Shown here: positions 1 to 5,571 of the stretch, piece after piece
Layout of the letters: the number at the start of each line of letters is the position of its first letter
How positions within the stretch are numbered: position 1 is the first letter of the stretch
NCBI GenBank assembly: GCA_050122535.1
Contig: JASFIT010000325.1
Span: forward strand, 1 to 5,571
DNA length: 5,571 bases
From: JASFEQ01 sp050122535
Lineage (GTDB): Bacteria > Desulfobacterota > DSM-4660 > Desulfatiglandales > HGW-15
Direction: 5' to 3'
Notes under the pieces: generated by a model
Seen by the model: only the letters and a program-made list of their open reading frames with translations
The model's database searches: none
What the model was told of the DNA's origin: nothing
Program-made: the position numbers and the translations under genes

Positions 1-211
1 ATTTGCAAATGTTTCATAAAAAAACATAGCTAATCATTGACTGGAGAAAGATCATATTTAATTTCCTAGAAAACCAATATGAATTAAAGCCTCATCAAGG
101 AGCGCTATATGAGCTAAAAGTAGGGACTTTGGATGCTTGATAATGAGCGACCTACATGTCTAAAGACGAATTGACTTTCTAAAGGATTAGCAGCAACGGG
201 GGAGATAAAGC

Positions 212-559
212 ATGAGACGCGTTCTAGCCATAGATGATGATGAAGGCATCCTCAGCCTCCTTTATAAGTTCCTTAAAGCTGAGGGTTATGATGTTGTAAT
301 CGCTGATAATGGAGATGACGGAATCGAATTGTTTAGAAACGGGTATCATTTTGATATTGTAATTACAGACATTGGTATGCCCGGAATAGATGGGAATGAG
401 GTTGCGAAGCGGATTAGATCATCAAAAACGCCCAAGACTCCTATAATCGCAATCACTGGTTCCCAGCAATTAGATATCCAAAAAGGGCTATTTGATTACG
501 TGTTAGTAAAACCCTTTAAACTAAAGACCTTAAAAGACACGATTGGATCCTTTGTTTAG
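212..559 (+). CDS. Stand-alone response regulator receiver (CheY-like) protein
   Basis: A 115-residue protein consisting of one receiver (REC) domain, with no output domain. The acidic pocket is D8-D9-D10, the phosphoacceptor is D53 (in ITDIGMPGIDG), the switch threonine is T82 (in AITGS), and the conserved lysine is K100 (in VKPF). All residues needed for aspartyl phosphorylation by a sensor kinase are present. The usual stretch before the lysine (typically containing a GA-x-DY element) is altered here to a QKGLFDY version, and the protein is slightly shorter than a typical 120-130-residue CheY. The start is supported by a GGAG Shine-Dalgarno sequence at 201-204, 7 bases before the ATG. No histidine kinase is next to it, so its partner is unknown. 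Single-domain regulators act by protein-protein contact, as in chemotaxis or phosphorelays; which role applies here cannot be read from the sequence. It is convergent with the dehydratase genes. The family call is firm; the pathway is unknown. Confidence 0.95.
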   Translation: MRRVLAIDDDEGILSLLYKFLKAEGYDVVIADNGDDGIELFRNGYHFDIVITDIGMPGIDGNEVAKRIRSSKTPKTPIIAITGSQQLDIQKGLFDYVLVKPFKLKTLKDTIGSFV

Positions 560-674
560 TTCAACGGCCAAGGTTAAAATAGCCCTGCCTTTCTTTTTCC
601 GCTTACCAGTATATTTTGGATGTCCTGTTTCGATCTTCACGAACGACTACAGCTATACTTGTTTAGTATTGAAA

Positions 675-846
675 GGCCGAAAAACTTTCGATTAGCAGAG
701 AGGCTGTCGGAAAACGCCCATCTGCTGCGTTATCCTCATCTCTCGTCACTGCGGCGTACTTCTATGTACGCCTCATTCCTCGGGATTTCGGAAGCCTTGC
801 ATCTGAACATTTTCCATCAGCCTCTGAGAAGCCAATTTTTCGACCG
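675..846. repeat. Imperfect palindromic intergenic repeat, REP/MITE-like
   Basis: Nested complementary arms share almost one centre near position 762. AGAGGCTG (699-706) pairs with CAGCCTCT (818-825), GGAAAA (709-714) with TTTTCC (810-815), and GGCGTAC (753-759) with GTACGCC (766-772). A further outer pair, CGAAAAA (678-684) with TTTTTCG (836-842), is offset by 4 bases. CATCTGC (719-725) and GCATCTG (799-805) face each other as a partial match. The inner arms (about 730-750 and 775-798) pair poorly. The motifs (CAGATGCAAGGC, a GCGTAC...GTACGC centre, GCAGATGGGCGTTTTCCGA on the complementary strand) match from memory a repeat scattered through intergenic regions of desulfobacterial genomes; I could not check this against a database. 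Exact ends are uncertain. No transposase is encoded, and no flanking target-site duplication is evident. Confidence 0.7.
753..772. other. Central perfect hairpin of the palindromic repeat
   Basis: Seven bases, GGCGTAC (753-759), are followed by a 6-base loop and their exact complement GTACGCC (766-772). This is the strongest stem in the intergenic region and sits at the symmetry centre of the larger inverted repeat. It has no following T-run, so it is not a classical intrinsic terminator. It could fold in either transcript of the converging genes, or extrude as the tip of a cruciform. Confidence 0.7.
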
Positions 847-946
847 TTTCATTTGTATTGTGTATTTTTTCTAAAGGGTAGATAGTGGAGAGATATCAAA
901 ACTTAGGAAGTTTGTGATCAAAAGGGCATTCAATCTTGTGAATTGG

Positions 947-970
947 AATTGATTATTTTTCAATTTTTTT
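947..970 (+). terminator. Possible weak intrinsic terminator, plus-strand direction
   Basis: AATTGA (947-952) and TCAATT (960-965) form a 6-bp stem around a 7-base loop, followed directly by five T residues (966-970) on the plus strand. The stem has only one G-C pair, so it would be weak. It lies nearly 400 bases past the receiver gene, just before the stop of the converging operon, where it could limit read-through into that operon. Such AT hairpins also occur by chance. Confidence 0.25.
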
Positions 971-988
971 AAGGTTATCCTAATATCG

Positions 989-2197
989 CTAACTGGTGAC
1001 ACGCATCATTTGTATGTAATTTTCAATGGCCGTGCGCATTTTATTCGGCGAAAAAGTAGTTGCATCACAAATATCAGCCTCAAGATCCATGAGAACAATA
1101 CCCTTCTCGTTCAAGGTCTGCTTTATCAGGTAGAGGGCTCCATTGCCCATGCGACAGGGTAGATGAGTAAAAGAGACCACACCGTCAATCTTATAGTCAT
1201 TCACCCATTTGAGAATAGCGTCTATTCGTTCTTGAACAGGCCTTATAAAGCGGCTGTCCAGCATCCATTCCGCGATTGAGCGCAAGGGCTTTTCTTCGGA
1301 TAGAGGGTGCATCAACTCAAAGGTCAATTCTTCCGCTACGATGCGAGCACCAAATTTTCGGAAGGTATCGAAAATGTTCGTTGGATAAGCCGGGTTGGCC
1401 AACAACCAAAGTAATCGTAATTGTTCTCCACCATCCGGACCCCCCTCTCTGGGAGCCTTTTTAAGTTCTTTTAAGAATTGTTCATAAATGGTTATCAGCC
1501 CCGATCGGCCAAAGAGGATGTTGGCTACCATACTCATCGTGAAGGCGCGATTGCCAGGCAGATAAGGCGCAGGCTTTTGTCGTCTGAGTCTATTAACCTC
1601 ATCCATGAGGCCCAACACTTGGTTATAGTTTCGAATAGGGTCAATCAGCATTGACTCGTCTTCCTTTTTGCCGCTCAGTTCGCACAGGGCGATGAAGACA
1701 TTTCTCAACTGGCCTTCCACGTAATCTAGGGCTGATCCATCTTTCTCCAAGGGTATGTCTATGAGATGAAAGGGAACCTGGAATTTCTCTTTGAAGATCT
1801 CGTTGCATTTTGGCTTACCATCACAGAAATCGGTTGTGCTGACCAACAGATCTGCATGGGGAAATAGCCCAAGCTCTTGGGCACCCAGTGCCATTCTATG
1901 GACAGAGCAGGTATCTACGGCGTAACCCAATCTATTCGAGCAAGCCATGGATTCAGCGGCCCTTCCTCCTGCAGCAAGAAACACACCTGCATATTCGAAA
2001 TCAAAAGGAACCACATCGAACGGCTGGTAAAGGACTGAGGGAATGGCGTAGCCGGTTGTCCAGACCACTTTGGCTCCAGGCTCAAAGGTTGATAATCCCA
2101 GGCGGCCGATCTCCTGATATAGCATAGCTCTGGCGTTAAGCCCACCTGCCAACTTCTTGCTAGCGTATTTCAGATAACCTTCATAGACCTTCCGCAT
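989..2197 (-). CDS. 2-hydroxyacyl-CoA dehydratase / benzoyl-CoA reductase family subunit (larger, BcrB-like)
   Basis: A 402-residue protein of the HgdA/HgdB/BcrB/BcrC family (2-hydroxyacyl-CoA dehydratase, PF06050). Expected cluster-ligand cysteines are visible: C97 in DTCSVHR, C125 in the hallmark FCDGKPK, and C348 in THLPCRMGNG. C131, just after the CDGK motif, is an extra cysteine. The C-terminal LMDLEADICDATTFS segment followed by a basic/helical tail is also typical. In known members two homologous subunits each bind a [4Fe-4S] cluster, and a separate ATP-dependent activator injects a low-potential electron; the protein should be cytoplasmic. It is the second gene of an operon: its ATG lies one base after the TGA of the upstream gene, with a GAGGAG site 7 bases before it. 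Order and relative size (smaller then larger) recall bcrC-bcrB, but no bcrA/bcrD or hgdC follows. The substrate cannot be assigned; a non-canonical redox enzyme of this family is possible. Confidence 0.88.
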   Translation of the reverse strand: MRKVYEGYLKYASKKLAGGLNARAMLYQEIGRLGLSTFEPGAKVVWTTGYAIPSVLYQPFDVVPFDFEYAGVFLAAGGRAAESMACSNRLGYAVDTCSVHRMALGAQELGLFPHADLLVSTTDFCDGKPKCNEIFKEKFQVPFHLIDIPLEKDGSALDYVEGQLRNVFIALCELSGKKEDESMLIDPIRNYNQVLGLMDEVNRLRRQKPAPYLPGNRAFTMSMVANILFGRSGLITIYEQFLKELKKAPREGGPDGGEQLRLLWLLANPAYPTNIFDTFRKFGARIVAEELTFELMHPLSEEKPLRSIAEWMLDSRFIRPVQERIDAILKWVNDYKIDGVVSFTHLPCRMGNGALYLIKQTLNEKGIVLMDLEADICDATTFSPNKMRTAIENYIQMMRVTS

Positions 2198-2198
2198 A

Positions 2199-3242
2199 TC
2201 AAAGCTCCTCTCTTAGCATTTCGGCAAAGGCTTCAATTCGCACTTTGAGCTGGCCTAAACCACTCGCCGTATAATCGTTTTCAATGTAGAGCATAGGAAT
2301 GTCTTTTTCTTTTAACTTGGCTTGGATTCGTGGTATGTCGAAGCTTGAGTGATCACAATACTTCAGCGCCACGTAAATTACGCCCTCCGCACCTGTCTCA
2401 TCAACCTCATCAATGACTCTTCCGAAGTGAGAGGGATTTGACTGCATACGAGAGCAGGGCCAGCGAGTCAAATAGCGTTCTGCCAGGTTCAGGAAAAGGT
2501 CTCCCTCCTCTCTAACCAGTCCATCAAAATGGCGCAAGCCGCTGCAGTGGTCATCTGCTACGACCGTCATTCCAGCTTGCTCGATCATTTCTATAATCTG
2601 AAGCTGGTCCAGTGTAGAACTTGCGACCAAGACCCTGGCAGATGTTGGAGATGCCTCCGCAGGTTTCCCTTCTAGATCCTTCAGCTCCTTTTCAACCTCT
2701 CTTAATGCTTGCGCAGGGGGTCTAGAGAGCCATTGACGGATAAGCAGACGAAGCCTGGAGTAAGCCATGGATCCTGGTTTATCAAGGCGCACTCGGTAAA
2801 GCCTCTGAACTGCTGAGCGCAACTTGTTCACATCCGAGACGGCTTTCCTCAAGACATCATCAGTAATGGATACTCCCAAATCTCTACCCAGACTGTCATT
2901 AAAACGCCCAATGGCATCGGCAAAATATTTTCTGGCTTCTTTAGACTGAATCTTAGGAAGGGGTAGGATATAAGCCTTTTGATTTGGGAAATGGGCTTTC
3001 CAAAGATCGTGGAGCCGCAACATGGCATCACAACACTTCATAAAGACTACCCCTTCTAAGGGATCAAAACGCTCCTTCTGAGCGGCCCCGAACACAGCCC
3101 TTACATAAGGACATAACAATTGATAAATGTAAGAGTTGGGCTCGCTCAAAAACATGTCCCCTGCATCCAAGCGGGTGGGGATTGATCCCGCGGCCACCAG
3201 AATCTCTATGGGAGTGTAGGAGCACAACCAACCGAACCTCAT
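2199..3242 (-). CDS. 2-hydroxyacyl-CoA dehydratase / benzoyl-CoA reductase family subunit (smaller, BcrC-like)
   Basis: A protein of 347 residues from the start chosen here, the partner of the next gene and a member of the same PF06050 family. Landmarks in order: an N-terminal GWLCSYTPIEIL motif (C7), typical of the family's GW-x-C-x-Y-x-P-x-E-I opening; C44 in LLCPYVR; C70-C71 in MKCCDAMLRLHDLW, the family's CD-x-x-RR/L-x-x-x-W element; C296 in LKYCDHSSFDIP; and the C-terminal signature IEND...GLGQLKVRIEAFAEML. C44, C70 or C71, and C296 are the likely [4Fe-4S] ligands. Start choice: the frame is open to an ATG at 3311 (370 residues), with another ATG at 3269. The ATG at 3242 has the best site, AAAGGA at 3250-3255 with a 7-base spacer, and places the start just before the conserved motif; the extra 23 residues look hydrophilic and unconserved. 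It is first in the operon, with a candidate promoter at 3332-3360. The substrate is unknown. Confidence 0.87.
   Translation of the reverse strand: MRFGWLCSYTPIEILVAAGSIPTRLDAGDMFLSEPNSYIYQLLCPYVRAVFGAAQKERFDPLEGVVFMKCCDAMLRLHDLWKAHFPNQKAYILPLPKIQSKEARKYFADAIGRFNDSLGRDLGVSITDDVLRKAVSDVNKLRSAVQRLYRVRLDKPGSMAYSRLRLLIRQWLSRPPAQALREVEKELKDLEGKPAEASPTSARVLVASSTLDQLQIIEMIEQAGMTVVADDHCSGLRHFDGLVREEGDLFLNLAERYLTRWPCSRMQSNPSHFGRVIDEVDETGAEGVIYVALKYCDHSSFDIPRIQAKLKEKDIPMLYIENDYTASGLGQLKVRIEAFAEMLREEL
2205..2210 (-). promoter_or_regulatory. Ribosome binding site of the downstream dehydratase subunit
   Basis: GAGGAG on the minus strand lies within the last codons of the upstream subunit gene, 7 bases before the ATG at 2197. 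The junction reads TGA-T-ATG, so stop and start are one base apart. This spacing predicts translational coupling and roughly equal synthesis of the two subunits, as expected for a heterodimer. Confidence 0.75.
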
Positions 3243-3249
3243 GTCGCTT

Positions 3250-3255
3250 TCCTTT
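3250..3255 (-). promoter_or_regulatory. Ribosome binding site that decides the start at 3242
   Basis: AAAGGA on the minus strand lies 7 bases before the ATG at 3242. The competing ATG at 3311 has only a GGA-containing stretch at about 3321-3323 in front of it. The ATG at 3269 has AAGGTGA (3281-3287) at a long 11-base spacing. The 3242 site has the best sequence and spacing combination. Confidence 0.55.
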
Positions 3256-3331
3256 CCCAACTGATTCATGATATCAATGTCACCTTCATTCTTCACATCT
3301 TTAAATCCCATAAAGTAATTTCCGTTTACAT

Positions 3332-3360
3332 ATCAAACAAGGACTCCTTACCTTTGTCAA
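3332..3360 (-). promoter_or_regulatory. Candidate sigma-70 promoter of the dehydratase operon
   Basis: Read on the minus strand, a perfect -35 TTGACA (3355-3360) is followed by a 17-base spacer and TTTGAT (3332-3337), which matches 4 of 6 bases of TATAAT. Transcription would begin near 3325, about 80 bases before the preferred start codon. The intergenic position between the two minus-strand genes fits. The -10 box is imperfect, so this is a candidate only. Confidence 0.4.
3339..3349. promoter_or_regulatory. Short palindrome inside the promoter spacer
   Basis: AAGGA-C-TCCTT is a perfect 5+5 palindrome around one central base. It lies wholly between the candidate -35 and -10 boxes of the dehydratase promoter. 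A repressor or MerR-type activator could bind there, but the half-sites are short and chance occurrence is plausible. Confidence 0.2.
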
Positions 3361-3502
3361 TGTGATTTCTTAGGACTACGAACAAAATGGAAAAGGGGCA
3401 TGTCGATTAAATTATAACTTTCAACTTTGTGGGGACTATGGCAAGTACTCTTCACTCAAGTAGCATTTTCAAGAACCACAACACATAGCATGTAGTCTGA
3501 TC

Positions 3503-5571
3503 TCATTTCAGCCCCGCCTTTCGTAAAGCAGCGATGAGATGATCGGCATCAGCCTGGTCCTTATACATCTGCTGATTTACAAAATGTTCGACAGAAAATT
3601 TGGGATGTAACCTGAGGACCTCTTCAGCCTCGGCACGTGCTTCTTCTTCACGACCCATCAGAGTATAAGTGGCGGCCAAGGCGATGTGATCGCTGATTCG
3701 TTCTGGATGCTGCTGAAGGTTTTTTTTGTGTTCCCTAACCGCTTCTTCGTATTGCCCCATCATGCGGTAGCAACCGGCCAATCCCCAAAAGTACCAATTC
3801 GGCGCGTGAGGGTTGAGACGTATCGCCTTCTTGTACAACCCAATCGCTTCCTCTTGCCTTCCGACACGGTGGAGAGTAAAGGCCAGCGCCGCATGGACGA
3901 AGTCGGAATTGGGAGCGAGGACGATAGCCCGTTCCCCTTCAGAAATGGCCTGGTTGTACTGCCTTTTCGTCAGATGGATTCGCCCCAGAAAGGCGTGGCC
4001 TTCTCCCAAACTGTCATCTAGGGCCAGGGCCTTTTGGACCATTTCCTCGGCCAGTTTAAGAGACTGCTTGGGTGATTCACTCCATCCGAACATCGAGTCA
4101 ATTATGTGGCTTGCACTGACATACAAGTAAGGCCACGGAAAATCGGAGTCCAGAGCAATCGCTTCCTCTGCCAACTTCCGCGCCATGGCCATTCCTTCTT
4201 TTGTGTATTTCCTTATGTATTCGCGCGCCAGCAACAACTTCAAATAAGCCTCCAGATTGTCCGTACCCTTTCCAGTCGCGCTAAATGCCTCTCCCTCTGT
4301 CAACTTCACCTGCAAAGCATTGAGGATTTTCAGTGTGATCTCGTCTTGCAGTGCAAAAATGTCCTTCAGCTCCCGATCATAGCGCTCCGCCCACAGATGC
4401 TTGCCGGTCATGGCATCGACAAGCTGGGCCGTTATACGAACTCTCTCATCACTCTTGCGGACACTGCCTTCTAAGATATAGCGGACACCTAATTCTCTTC
4501 CTACCTTTTGAAGATTAACAGCCTTACCTTTATATGTGAATGAGGAGTTACGGGCGATCACAAAAAGCTTAGGAGTTTTAGAAAGCGCAGTGATAATCTC
4601 CTCAGTAATTCCATCACTAAAATACTCTTGCTCAGGATCGGCACTCATATTGACAAAGGGCAGCACGGCGATGGAGGGTTTGTCGGGTAAGGGTAGAGGA
4701 GGAGTTTCGGGCAGGCCCGCTCTGCGCAAAGCCTCGAAAGTGGGTTTCAACCGCCACGGATCTTTAAAAAAGTTGACTTTTTGAAACCGTTCTAAGGAGA
4801 AATTGGGCTCAACTTCCAGAATCTCCTTCACGTAAGCTCTGGCTTCATCTTCTCGACCGAGAAAAATGGAGTTAGCAGCAAGTCCAAGAAGCGGTGTGAT
4901 AGTATTCCCTCTAGCATTTCTTCGAAGGTTGAGGAGTTCCTCGTTTAACGCTAGTGCCTTCTCATGCTCCCCGATCATAGAGTAAGCAACGGCTAAAGGC
5001 TGCAAGTACCAAGACGGATAATGGGGATTCAGCCGCATAGCGCCCTTCACAAGCGTTATGGCTTCCTCAAACCTTCCAGCAAAGAGCATTGTCTGAGCTA
5101 GAATTGCTTTATTGCATGCAATATTGGGCGCGCGGGCAATGGCTCTTTCTCCCGCGGCAATGGCATTTTTGTACTGTCTTTGGAACAGATAAATACCCCC
5201 CATTAAGGCGTGGACGTCAGGCTGTTTGTCATCCAATTCCATCGCTTTTTGCGCAGTTTCAACGGCCTTCTTAAACGACTCGGTGCTAGATTCACTATAT
5301 CCAAAACTGGCATCAATCCAATGGGTCCAACCCAGCATCGCCCATGCATAACTATACTTGGGGTCTACCTTCACAGCCCGTTCAAATAGGTCCTGCGCCC
5401 TCGCATTATCATCTTTCGTAAAGGATTCAAAATGACTGACCCCTTCGACAACATAGCTCCAGGCCTCAAGGTTATCCGTTGTTTCTTGCACCCGTGCCTG
5501 TTCTCCATGCGTAAATTTCACTCTCAATGCCGAGAGAATACTCAGTGTCACTTCATCTTCGACAGCAAATA
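3503..5571 (-). CDS. TolB-like domain / TPR repeat protein with tandem module duplication (5'-partial)
   Basis: The 3' end of a large gene, open to the window's right edge; its true start lies outside. Residues are numbered from the in-frame GTG at 5551, which is not the real start, because the frame continues upstream as FAVEDE. Order: a linker ending a previous TolB-like module (to ~17), a TPR array (~26-280), a proline-rich joint (PETPPLPLPDKP), a TolB-like domain (~291-400) with IAVLPF, YFSDGITEEII, VIARNSSFTYKGKAV, RYILEGSVRK and HLWAERYD, then a second TPR array (~431-682). The TolB-like part belongs to the COG5616 group often found with adenylate cyclase, kinase or winged-helix domains plus TPRs. 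The TPRs have the usual 34-residue helix-pair pattern (for example RQYNQAISEGERAIVLAPN). The likely role is a scaffold for protein interactions, perhaps the C-terminal part of a signalling protein; no enzyme domain is visible here. It ends at TGA 3503-3505, about 190-260 bases upstream of the dehydratase operon on the same strand. Confidence 0.9.
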   Translation of the reverse strand, partial: FAVEDEVTLSILSALRVKFTHGEQARVQETTDNLEAWSYVVEGVSHFESFTKDDNARAQDLFERAVKVDPKYSYAWAMLGWTHWIDASFGYSESSTESFKKAVETAQKAMELDDKQPDVHALMGGIYLFQRQYKNAIAAGERAIARAPNIACNKAILAQTMLFAGRFEEAITLVKGAMRLNPHYPSWYLQPLAVAYSMIGEHEKALALNEELLNLRRNARGNTITPLLGLAANSIFLGREDEARAYVKEILEVEPNFSLERFQKVNFFKDPWRLKPTFEALRRAGLPETPPLPLPDKPSIAVLPFVNMSADPEQEYFSDGITEEIITALSKTPKLFVIARNSSFTYKGKAVNLQKVGRELGVRYILEGSVRKSDERVRITAQLVDAMTGKHLWAERYDRELKDIFALQDEITLKILNALQVKLTEGEAFSATGKGTDNLEAYLKLLLAREYIRKYTKEGMAMARKLAEEAIALDSDFPWPYLYVSASHIIDSMFGWSESPKQSLKLAEEMVQKALALDDSLGEGHAFLGRIHLTKRQYNQAISEGERAIVLAPNSDFVHAALAFTLHRVGRQEEAIGLYKKAIRLNPHAPNWYFWGLAGCYRMMGQYEEAVREHKKNLQQHPERISDHIALAATYTLMGREEEARAEAEEVLRLHPKFSVEHFVNQQMYKDQADADHLIAALRKAGLK

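Larger units (their letters stand above)
560..988. other. Intergenic region between convergent genes, no credible gene
   Basis: This 429-base stretch separates the receiver gene (+) from the dehydratase operon (-). Its main content is an imperfect inverted repeat at about 675-846, followed by AT-rich sequence (about 870-988) with a weak hairpin and T-run near 947-970. An 84-codon open frame at 620-874 has no convincing ribosome binding site and spans the whole palindrome, so it is judged a by-product of the repeat. I see no tRNA or other RNA gene. Confidence 0.7.

Noticed and set aside
137..164. TTGATA ... TCTAAA as a promoter for the receiver gene
   Set aside because: Good -35-like box, but the -10 box matches only 4 of 6 with a 16-base spacer in AT-rich DNA where such matches are common. 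TTGACT elements at 37-42 and 171-176 have no acceptable -10 box either.
560..605. Terminator directly after the receiver gene
   Set aside because: AAGG...CCTT before a T-rich stretch gives only a 4-bp stem with a long loop. This is too weak to call.
620..874. 84-codon open frame on the plus strand (MSCFDLHERLQ...)
   Set aside because: It spans the palindromic repeat from end to end and lacks a clear ribosome binding site. Its central residues (SENAHLLRYPHLSSLRRTSM) read like the translation of the repeat that is often mis-annotated as a hypothetical protein. No independent coding evidence.
1276..2145. Plus- and minus-strand open frames overlapping the larger dehydratase subunit gene
   Set aside because: They lie wholly inside a well-supported conserved gene in other frames, and their translations show no domain-like patterns.
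3361..3502. Terminator for the TolB/TPR gene or a small gene in the gap
   Set aside because: Only a short ACAT/ATGT inverted repeat near 3482-3492 with no T-run. A TATAAT box on the minus strand near 3410-3416 lacks a -35 at proper spacing. No open frame with a ribosome binding site was seen, so read-through into the dehydratase operon cannot be excluded.
3686..5274. Plus-strand open frames opposite the TolB/TPR gene
   Set aside because: They are antisense shadows of a gene with clear TPR and TolB-like motifs and show no recognisable protein features.
1..5571. CRISPR array, tRNA, rRNA, riboswitch, insertion sequence with transposase
   Set aside because: No regularly spaced repeats, no cloverleaf or rRNA-like segments, and no transposase motifs were seen on either strand.

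Overview
This 5.6-kb window is probably bacterial chromosome from an anaerobe, most plausibly a member of Desulfobacterota (deltaproteobacteria) or a relative. Two things point there: an adjacent pair of oxygen-sensitive 2-hydroxyacyl-CoA dehydratase / benzoyl-CoA reductase family subunits, and an intergenic palindromic repeat of a type I recall from desulfobacterial genomes. The taxon is an inference; no rRNA or marker gene is present.

Layout, left to right. 1-211 is AT-rich non-coding sequence. 212-559 (+) is a stand-alone CheY-like receiver domain with a complete phosphorylation site. 560-988 has no credible gene and lies between convergent genes. It carries a ~170-bp imperfect inverted repeat (about 675-846) with a perfect 7-bp hairpin at its centre, then a weak AT-rich hairpin plus T-run. 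989-2197 and 2199-3242 (both -) form a tightly coupled two-gene operon, transcribed right to left, encoding two different PF06050-type subunits. A candidate sigma-70 promoter sits at 3332-3360. 3503 to the right edge (-) is the 3' part of a large gene whose 5' end lies outside the window. Its product contains TPR array, TolB-like domain, TPR array, and the extra residues at the edge imply a further TolB-like domain upstream.

How the parts fit: the two dehydratase subunits should form a heterodimer binding [4Fe-4S] clusters. It would dehydrate a 2-hydroxyacyl-CoA or reduce an aromatic or other acyl-CoA, but it needs an ATP-driven activator/electron-donor protein that is not encoded here. The receiver protein and the TolB/TPR protein look like separate signalling or scaffold functions, with no sequence evidence linking them to the enzyme. 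The points most worth a second look are the repeat element, the tandem TolB-TPR duplication, and the dehydratase pair without a visible activator.
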